NCBI GenBank assembly: GCA_964430755.1
Contig: CAYSFT010000014.1
Span: 1-44,297 of the forward strand
Length of the DNA: 44,297 nucleotides
Direction of reading: 5' to 3'
Origin: Flemingiibacterium sp964430755
GTDB taxonomy: Bacteria; Bacillota; Clostridia; Oscillospirales; CAG-272
Made by a program: the position numbers and the translations under genes. The notes below the pieces were generated by a model that was given only the letters and a program-made list of their open reading frames with translations, searched no databases and was not told where the DNA came from. Shown piece by piece: positions 38,810-44,297 of this stretch. Position 1 is the first letter of the stretch. Each line of letters begins with the position of its first letter.

Positions 38810-40249
38810 ATGGCAAACGACAAAAAACTCGTTGAAGCTATAACGTCAATGGACGTTGACTTCGCGAAGTGGTATACCGATATTTGTAAAAAAGCCGATC
38901 TTATCGACTATTCAAGCGTAAAGGGATGTATGATCATCCGTCCTTACGGTTACGCTATCTGGGAGCTTATCCAGAAAAATCTTGACGGACGCTTCAAGGA
39001 GCTCGGTCATGAAAACGTATATATGCCGATGTTCATTCCCGAATCCCTTCTTCAGAAGGAAAAGGATCATGTCGCCGGCTTCGCTCCCGAGGTTGCTTGG
39101 GTAACTCACGGCGGAAGCGAAAAATTAACCGAGCGTATGTGTGTACGTCCCACCTCGGAAACACTTTTCTGTGAGCATTATGCAAACATTATCCGTTCTT
39201 ACCGCGACCTGCCGAAGCTCTATAATCAGTGGTGCTCGGTTGTACGCTGGGAAAAGACCACACGTCCGTTCCTGCGCTCACGTGAATTTCTCTGGCAGGA
39301 AGGTCACACCATGCACGCAACCGCTGACGAGGCTATTGCGGAAACCGTACAGATGCTCAACGTCTACGCCGATTTCCACGAAAAGGATCTCGCAATCCCG
39401 GTTGTAAAGGGCGCGAAGACTCCGAGCGATAAGTTCGCAGGCGCAGAGGATACTTACGCAATCGAAGCACTCATGCACGACGGTAAGGCACTTCAGGCGG
39501 CAACCTCTCATTATTTCGGAAACGGCTTCGCAAAGGCATTTGATATTACTTACACCGATAAGGAAAACAAATTAGTTCATCCTTTCCAGACCTCGTGGGG
39601 CTGTACCACCCGTATGATCGGCGGTATCATCATGACTCACGGCGACGATAACGGTCTTGTTCTTCCGCCTGCAGTTGCACCGATCCAGGTCGTTATCATC
39701 CCTGTTGCAATGCACAAAGAGGGCGTTATCGACGCGGCAAAGGGACTTGCAGACAGACTTAAGGGTAGTGTCCGCGTAAAGCTCGACGATTCCGATAATT
39801 CACCCGGATGGAAGTATGCCGAATATGAGATGAAGGGTGTGCCGGTACGTATCGAGATCGGTCCGCGCGACATCGAGGCAAATCAGTGTGTAATCGTTAC
39901 ACGTCATGACCGCGAAAAGACTGTCATCAGCCTTGATAATCTCGAAGCGGCAGTAGCCGAGAAGCTGCAGGCAGTTCGTGACGGACTCTACGCAAAGGCT
40001 CTTGCAAACCGCGAAAACCGCACATATAACTGCACAACTATGGACGAGATCATCAAAATGCGCGCTGAAAACGGCGACGGATTTGTCCGTGCAATGTGGT
40101 GCGGCGATCCAGAATGTGAGGACAAGGTTAAGGAAGTCACCGGCGTTGGTTCACGCTGCGTACCGCTTGAGCAGGAAGCAATTTCCGATAAGTGCGTATG
40201 CTGCGGCAAGCCTGCAAAGCAGCTCGTTTATTGGGGCATCGCATATTGA
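38810..40249 (+). CDS. proS: Prolyl-tRNA synthetase, archaeal/eukaryal type
   Basis: The 479-residue enzyme is the short ProS form without the bacterial editing insertion, as in archaea, eukaryotes and many Clostridia. It charges tRNA-Pro. Class II motifs are visible: motif 1 around GYAIWELIQKNLDGRFKELGHENVYMP, motif 2 VVRWEKTTRPFLRSREFLWQEGHT, and motif 3 in TTRMIGGIIMTHGDDNGLVLPP. The C-terminal zinc-type domain has cysteines in CGDPEC and CVCCGKPAKQ, and the chain ends with the characteristic tyrosine (YWGIAY). GAAAGGAAA lies before ATG 38810. Single gene with its own promoter. Confidence 0.97.
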   Translation: MANDKKLVEAITSMDVDFAKWYTDICKKADLIDYSSVKGCMIIRPYGYAIWELIQKNLDGRFKELGHENVYMPMFIPESLLQKEKDHVAGFAPEVAWVTHGGSEKLTERMCVRPTSETLFCEHYANIIRSYRDLPKLYNQWCSVVRWEKTTRPFLRSREFLWQEGHTMHATADEAIAETVQMLNVYADFHEKDLAIPVVKGAKTPSDKFAGAEDTYAIEALMHDGKALQAATSHYFGNGFAKAFDITYTDKENKLVHPFQTSWGCTTRMIGGIIMTHGDDNGLVLPPAVAPIQVVIIPVAMHKEGVIDAAKGLADRLKGSVRVKLDDSDNSPGWKYAEYEMKGVPVRIEIGPRDIEANQCVIVTRHDREKTVISLDNLEAAVAEKLQAVRDGLYAKALANRENRTYNCTTMDEIIKMRAENGDGFVRAMWCGDPECEDKVKEVTGVGSRCVPLEQEAISDKCVCCGKPAKQLVYWGIAY

Positions 40250-40289
40250 TGACATCATATGGAAGGCTTTCCATGTCATATATTGTGCG

Positions 40290-40318
40290 TTGAAAAACTC
40301 CCTCATTTATGATAAAAT
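40290..40318 (+). promoter_or_regulatory. Promoter of the SleB-like hydrolase gene
   Basis: TTGAAA (40290-40295) and TAAAAT (40313-40318) are 17 bases apart with TGA before the -10. An imperfect inverted repeat (ATGGAA/TTCCAT) at 40258-40274 between proS and this promoter may end proS transcripts. Confidence 0.75.
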
Positions 40319-40374
40319 ATACGTGTACGGCAGACAATACCGTGCACGTTTTTTATTATGAAAAGGAGGTTAAA

Positions 40375-41190
40375 ATGAAGCTTTTACGAACACTTTCCCT
40401 GTTTCTCATCTGCCTGTCAATTTTTACGTTAAGTACCACCGCATATGAGGGCATAACCGTCCGCTTGAACGGTAACGATACCGAAATCGGCGCACTGCTT
40501 ATCGGAAGTACTACATATGTACCGTTTGATAGGGCAAACGAGGTGCTGTCGGGCGGCAGTGCCGAAATTAGCGGTGACATAACAGAAATGCGCGCATCGA
40601 CACCGTTTGCAAGCATCACCGCACGCGATGGCGACTGTTACCTTGAAGCCGAAGGTCGTTACATAGGCGGAAGCAATGTCATCACGGTGAGCGGTATGCT
40701 ATACGTGCCGATACGCTCAATTGCCAAGGCATACAATACAGATGTCGAATGGCACGCAGAGACAAGCAGTATCGACCTTAGCGCAAGAGTTGGCGAGGGC
40801 ATCATTTCGGGAGACGAATTTTACGATTCTGACGAGGTATACTGGCTCTCACGAATTATCAGTGCAGAAGCCATCGGAGAACCGCTCGAGGGCAAAATAA
40901 TGGTCGGCAATGTTATACTCAACCGAGTGAAAAGCAGTGACTTTCCAAACAGCATCTACGGCGTTATTTTCGACACGACTCACGGTGTACAGTTCACGCC
41001 GACAGTAAACGGCACGATTTATAACACACCATCTGAAGAAAGCATCCTTGCGGCAAAGCTCTGTCTCGATTCCTATTCCCTCTCACGCACCGCGCTCTAC
41101 TTCTTAAATCCCGAAAAAGCAACAAACTTCTGGGTTCCGAACAACCGCCCTTACTTAACGACGATCGGTTGTCATGATTTTTATTCTTGA
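40375..41190 (+). CDS. Secreted cell wall hydrolase (SleB-like) with stalk domain
   Basis: The 271-residue product has a signal peptide (about 1-23), a copper amine oxidase N-terminal-like stalk domain (about 25-138, with two YVP strand motifs, STTYVPFDRAN and MLYVPIRSIAKAY), and a hydrolase_2 (SleB/CwlJ-like) domain from about 155. The catalytic glutamate is probably E165 in SRIISAEAIGEP, followed by GNVILNRVKSSDFP and a final FLNPEKATNFWVPNNRP. The family cleaves peptidoglycan, often spore cortex, as lytic transglycosylase-like enzymes. AAAGGAGG lies before ATG 40375; the ORF start at 40309 is inside the promoter. Sporulation itself cannot be inferred from this gene alone. Confidence 0.9.
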   Translation: MKLLRTLSLFLICLSIFTLSTTAYEGITVRLNGNDTEIGALLIGSTTYVPFDRANEVLSGGSAEISGDITEMRASTPFASITARDGDCYLEAEGRYIGGSNVITVSGMLYVPIRSIAKAYNTDVEWHAETSSIDLSARVGEGIISGDEFYDSDEVYWLSRIISAEAIGEPLEGKIMVGNVILNRVKSSDFPNSIYGVIFDTTHGVQFTPTVNGTIYNTPSEESILAAKLCLDSYSLSRTALYFLNPEKATNFWVPNNRPYLTTIGCHDFYS

Positions 41191-41233
41191 TTTAATACAT
41201 CGGTAAATAAAATCACAATAATGCAAAAAAACG

Positions 41234-41272
41234 CCGTCGATGCTGAACATAAAGTATCGACGGTATTTTTTA
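41234..41272. terminator. Bidirectional terminator between the hydrolase and XRE genes
   Basis: CCGTCGAT (41234-41241) and ATCGACGG (41256-41263) form a perfect 8 bp stem. T-rich sequence follows on the plus strand and an A-run precedes it, serving both convergent genes. Confidence 0.9.
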
Positions 41273-41623
41273 TTCGCTTAAATCCTCCTGCAAAGTCAGC
41301 AGCACATCAATAGACTTGTTGACGGCGACCAACGTGGCAGATGAGCATTTATTCAATTTTTTCGCAATTTCCATATTGATTATGGATTCCGGTCTTGCGA
41401 ACGGAGTATCAAGAAGAAAATAATCAAGACTTGCATCAAGAGCAAATGCTATTTTAAGAAGCATACCAAGCGATAGCTTACACTGCGCGGTTTCTATGTG
41501 ACTGAGATGGTTATTTGAGCAATCCACCATTTCGCTTAACTCGGCTTGTGTCATCCCCTTGGAGATGCGTAAATCGCGTATACGCCGTCCCACCTTTTCG
41601 TAGTCCACCTCTTTAGGCACCAT
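41270..41623 (-). CDS. XRE-family transcriptional regulator
   Basis: The 117-residue protein has a Cro/C1-type helix-turn-helix at about 10-66 (VGRRIRDLRISKGMTQAELSEMVDCSNNHLSHIE, with the GMTQAELS recognition arrangement). A C-terminal part rich in leucine and lysine (about 80-117) probably serves dimerisation. No ligand domain is seen. It is divergent from the leucine-rich-repeat/SLH gene, and paired palindromes lie in the shared region, so it may control that gene and itself (inference). The start is ATG 41623 behind GGTGGTGATA. Confidence 0.88.
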   Translation of the reverse strand: MVPKEVDYEKVGRRIRDLRISKGMTQAELSEMVDCSNNHLSHIETAQCKLSLGMLLKIAFALDASLDYFLLDTPFARPESIINMEIAKKLNKCSSATLVAVNKSIDVLLTLQEDLSE

Positions 41624-41692
41624 TATATCACCACCATTCCATTATAATTATATAATAAAGTAAACTTTTTATAAACAATCTATCGCGGCATA

Positions 41693-41757
41693 TTGCTATT
41701 ATAGTTGTAATGTGATATAATTATAATTGCAATTTGCCATGTTAGGTGGATTGCAAT
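41693..41757 (+). promoter_or_regulatory. Promoter of the LRR-SLH gene with two ATTGCAAT palindromes
   Basis: TTGCTA (41693-41698) and TATAAT (41716-41721) are 17 bases apart with TGA before the -10. Two identical 8-base palindromes ATTGCAAT follow at 41726-41733 and 41750-41757, 24 bases apart centre to centre, around the expected start site. They look like operator half-sites for a dimeric repressor; the divergent XRE protein is the obvious candidate. Confidence 0.6.
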
Positions 41758-41788
41758 ATATTTTATTCAATTTAAGGAGAACAAAACA

Positions 41789-43564
41789 ATGAAGAAGAAA
41801 TTAATCAGCTTGGCTTTGACGTGTATTATTTTGATGCTGTCGTTACCGGCATCACTGTTTGCGGCAGACGTCATTGCCAGCGGTGAATGCGGCGACAATT
41901 TGACATGGAATCTCTACTCAAACGGAGAACTTATAATTTCAGGAAGCGGCGATATGTGGGATTATGGAGTTGAATACAATACTCCCGAGAATTATGAGCC
42001 GCCATACGCAAAGGTTCAAGTAAATTCTTTAAAAAGAGGGGCAGACTTCATAGAACTTGTTGAATTTGAGGGTGACATAACCGGTATCGGTGCTTATGCT
42101 TTCTCCGGCTTCAGCAATCTCAAAGAAGTATATATGGGGGATAGTGTAACCAAAATTGGGGAACGTGCATTTTCTCAGTGTGTTCTCGCAGATGGCATAA
42201 ATTTATCCGACAGTCTTATAAGCATTGGCGATTATGCGTTTGCCAATTGCGAATTTGAACATATCAGTATACCGCCGTCAGTGGAAACAATCGGTTCCTA
42301 TACATTCAGTTATTGTGAAAATGTTAAATATCCGCCGTTTGGCGTATATAGTGATTCGCGATATAATATAAAGAACATAGGCGAAGGAGCATTTTATAAC
42401 TGCGGCAGAGCAACAGACTCATGGCATACTATGGATATCCCCGAAAGTGTAACAACAATCGGAAGAAGTGCTTTTAGTGGAGCCCCAATCGTTTTGGCAA
42501 GAATAGGCAAAAACGTCACCTCAATAGGTGAGGCGGTCTTCACAAGTACAAGTGAGATAGAAGTAAAATCAGATAACCCAAATTATTGCAGCAAAGATGG
42601 AGTTTTATACAGTAAAGATATGAAAACGCTTGTTGCATACCCGGGTGCCTCTAACTATCCAGAATTTATTATCCCCAATGGTGTCGAAACGATAGCAGGT
42701 GGAGCTTTATATGAGTGTTTCAAGATAAAATATATTGAAATTCCCAAAAGTATGAAAAAGATTGAGCCACTGCCATGGCCGTCTATAGAAGGGCCGTTTA
42801 ATTGCTATAAATTAAGAGAATTAAAAATTCTTTCTAAAGATATTGACCTTGGTTCATCGCCCCAGCTCTTTTGTGAATACATGGATATATGGGAATTTGG
42901 CAGCTCTGTATGTGTTTATGGATATAACGATTCAACCGTTAAAACTTTTTTTGACACTATAAAACCATGGGGAGCTACTTTTGAAAGTCTTTCTGCTCCC
43001 ACGGATGGCACACCTCTCTACAACTTCACCGACGTCCATACCTCCGACGACTATTACACACCCGTAAAATACGTCGTAGACAACGGACTTTTCAAAGGTA
43101 CATCAGACACTACATTCGCGCCTGATCTTACAATGACTCGCTCCATGTTTGTGACCGTACTCGGAAGATATTCAAAAGCCGACACCTCCGCTTATTCAAC
43201 TCCTACATTCGACGATGTCAAAGCCGGCGAATGGTATACCTCTTATGTTGAATGGGCAGCGGCAAATAATGTGGTAAGCGGTTACGGAAACGGAATCTTC
43301 GGTATAAACGATAACGTAACAATTGAGCAGGCGTGCGTTTTCCTTGCAAGATTCGCAGACTATAAGGACGCTCCCAATAAGGTCGAAAATAAATCTCAAA
43401 ACTACAGTTTAAATGATGTTTCAGACTGGGCAATGGATGCAGTGAAATGGGCTATCGACAATGGAATATACGAAATCGAGCAAAACAATGTCAATCCCAA
43501 AAATCCCGCTCCTCGCGTTCTTGTCGCAAAGATGATGTACGCATTTTCCGAAGCATATAAATAA
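41789..43564 (+). CDS. BspA-type leucine-rich-repeat surface protein with SLH domains
   Basis: The 591-residue product has a signal peptide (about 1-25, ending SLFAAD). A short strand-rich entry domain (NLTWNLYSNGELIISGSGDMWDY) is typical of BspA-like proteins. Several LRR_5 repeats follow (about 75-320; GIGAYAFSGFSNLKEVYM, SIGDYAFANCEF, TIGRSAFSGAP), then a non-repeat part and three S-layer homology domains (about 405-590, FTDVHTSDDYYTPVKYVVDNG, FDDVKAGEWYTSYVEWAAANN, LNDVSDWAMDAVKWAIDNG). The SLH domains should bind pyruvylated wall polymer, displaying the repeats at the surface, possibly for adhesion. AAGGAG precedes ATG 41789. It has its own promoter and terminator. Confidence 0.92.
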   Translation: MKKKLISLALTCIILMLSLPASLFAADVIASGECGDNLTWNLYSNGELIISGSGDMWDYGVEYNTPENYEPPYAKVQVNSLKRGADFIELVEFEGDITGIGAYAFSGFSNLKEVYMGDSVTKIGERAFSQCVLADGINLSDSLISIGDYAFANCEFEHISIPPSVETIGSYTFSYCENVKYPPFGVYSDSRYNIKNIGEGAFYNCGRATDSWHTMDIPESVTTIGRSAFSGAPIVLARIGKNVTSIGEAVFTSTSEIEVKSDNPNYCSKDGVLYSKDMKTLVAYPGASNYPEFIIPNGVETIAGGALYECFKIKYIEIPKSMKKIEPLPWPSIEGPFNCYKLRELKILSKDIDLGSSPQLFCEYMDIWEFGSSVCVYGYNDSTVKTFFDTIKPWGATFESLSAPTDGTPLYNFTDVHTSDDYYTPVKYVVDNGLFKGTSDTTFAPDLTMTRSMFVTVLGRYSKADTSAYSTPTFDDVKAGEWYTSYVEWAAANNVVSGYGNGIFGINDNVTIEQACVFLARFADYKDAPNKVENKSQNYSLNDVSDWAMDAVKWAIDNGIYEIEQNNVNPKNPAPRVLVAKMMYAFSEAYK

Positions 43565-43605
43565 GATTTTGATGTATCATTCCTAATACATGGCGTTAAA
43601 CAGCG

Positions 43606-43647
43606 ACACAGCTTTCTCAAACAAAAACGAGAGAGCTGTGTTTTTTT
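43606..43647 (+). terminator. Terminator of the LRR-SLH gene
   Basis: CACAGCTTTCTC (43607-43618) pairs with GAGAGAGCTGTG (43629-43640, one bulge), followed by TTTTTTT. Confidence 0.92.
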
Positions 43648-43735
43648 ATTATGCCATAAAATAAGAGTTTTTTCGCAAATAGAGTAAATTGTCGAAAAGC
43701 GCCGACGATTGTTTGGATATAATTGGAAAAAGCTA

Positions 43736-43764
43736 TTGTAATTTACAATATTTTGTATTATAAT
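43736..43764 (+). promoter_or_regulatory. Promoter of the DUF6514-like gene
   Basis: TTGTAA (43736-43741) and TATAAT (43759-43764) are 17 bases apart, 40 bases before the start codon. Confidence 0.75.
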
Positions 43765-43803
43765 ATATTCAATAGAATTAATGACACATAAGAGGTGCGG
43801 CAA

Positions 43804-44034
43804 ATGAAATACACCTATGAGCTCACAATTAAAGAAAGGACCGACGAGCTTGGAGAAGCACATACAGTATACGGTGTAAGCATCCGTGAAACGGCAAGCG
43901 CAGAATATATACGAACAGTTGACGATATCTTCCTCGATAAAAAGGCGGCAGAGCGTTTCGTTGAAGCCTGCAATATTTTAGCGCTCGACCCCGACCACCT
44001 CGACGATGTTATTGCAGATGCGCTCTGCGTTTGA
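43804..44034 (+). CDS. Small DUF6514-like protein
   Basis: The 76-residue soluble protein has a strand-rich start (MKYTYELTIKER), a second strand set (YGVSIRETASAEYIRTVDDIF), and a helix-containing end (KKAAERFVEACNILALDPDHLDDVIADAL). This pattern fits my memory of DUF6514, a small Clostridia family of unknown role; the match is not verified. ATG 43804 is preferred to the ATG at 43795 because GAGGTG lies six bases before it. Single gene with its own promoter. Its 3' end is about 55 bases before the MITE-like element at the window edge. Confidence 0.75.
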   Translation: MKYTYELTIKERTDELGEAHTVYGVSIRETASAEYIRTVDDIFLDKKAAERFVEACNILALDPDHLDDVIADALCV

Positions 44035-44089
44035 ATAAGTAAACAGCCTCATAACGAAAGAACTGCCCCTTTTGTTGCGTAATTTAAGA

Positions 44090-44297
44090 TAAATTATAGT
44101 TTAGCGGTGAACCTCATCCGAGGTGTGCCCTCATCCGTCACGCCTAACGGCGTGCCACCTTCCCCCAAGGGAAGGCTTTGAAGTAGTCAGCGCATATATT
44201 TGATGCATGAAATCTTACCCAAAGGCTTCTCCTGGGAGAAGCTGTCGAGCTTCGCTCGACTGATGAGGGCACTCTAAACTCAAATTTACCGCCATAC
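44090..44297. mobile_element. MITE-like element at the right window edge
   Basis: The element runs from TAAATTATAGTTTA (44090-44103) to the TAAACTCAAATTTACCG repeat just before the window end. The arms are GCCCTCATCCGTCACGCC with a GGCGTG hairpin and CCTTCCCCCAAGGGAAGG on the left, and GGCTTCTCCTGGGAGAAGC, TCGAGCTTCGCTCGA and TGATGAGGGC on the right, around an AT-rich centre (about 44187-44219). It is the inverse of the element at 33538-33775. Its last 55 bases equal the reverse complement of bases 1-55. No coding capacity. Confidence 0.8.

Overview
The window looks like chromosome of a low-to-mid GC anaerobic Firmicute of class Clostridia, probably a gut lineage, and probably a metagenome-assembled contig. 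The evidence is the AGGAGG-type ribosome sites with occasional TTG starts, the B. subtilis-like order yybS-yybT(gdpP)-rplI-dnaB, a tilS-hpt-ftsH block, a T-box leader, an archaeal-type ProS, S-layer homology domains and a SleB-like hydrolase. No phage genes, transposase, rRNA operon or CRISPR array is visible. The first 55 bases are the exact reverse complement of the last 55, so the window very likely is a whole contig that stops on both sides in copies of one short repeat.

Left third (1-16.8 kb, mostly minus strand). The first gene is an open-ended HTH-cupin-acyl-CoA synthetase behind a T-box leader with a near-consensus promoter. A plus-strand flavin reductase runs head-on into trmO. A tightly overlapping operon follows (yqeG, a small unknown, aroE, an endonuclease IV-like TIM barrel, aroQ, a Cof-type HAD phosphatase), carrying two shikimate-pathway steps. 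After a hairpin-rich repeat come an unusual fusion of a sugar-isomerase-like TIM barrel with a FadD-like acyl-CoA synthetase, a cobalamin-binding radical SAM protein and a diacylglycerol glycosyltransferase-like protein. A plus-strand tRNA-Leu(UAG) is followed by an array of about seven small hairpins. A DUF1538 membrane protein overlaps a tandem PII-like protein by one base.

Middle (17-30.7 kb). Plus-strand genes are class II fructose-bisphosphate aldolase, an acyl-ACP thioesterase, and an ECF-transporter S component with a uridine-kinase-like partner behind a structured leader that ends in a terminator-like stem. Facing them are an aldose 1-epimerase and one roughly 9 kb minus-strand housekeeping operon: DUF2232 membrane protein, gdpP, rplI, dnaB, tilS, hpt, ftsH. 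It links cyclic-di-AMP turnover, translation, replication, tRNA modification, purine salvage and membrane proteolysis.

Right third (30.9-44.3 kb). A secreted, membrane-anchored DUF5722 protein is followed by a 238 bp MITE-like element and rplS. A plus-strand run then carries a proline-rich membrane protein, an RsuA-type pseudouridine synthase, Tex, a ComEC-like metallo-beta-lactamase-fold protein, proS and a SleB-like cell wall hydrolase. The end holds an XRE regulator divergent from a large leucine-rich-repeat/SLH surface protein, a DUF6514-like small protein and another copy of the MITE-like element.

The best candidates for something undescribed are the T-box-controlled regulator/enzyme chimera, the TIM-barrel/acyl-CoA-synthetase fusion, the leader of the ECF-transporter/kinase pair, and the modular hairpin elements. 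All functions are read from sequence by eye; no database search was possible.
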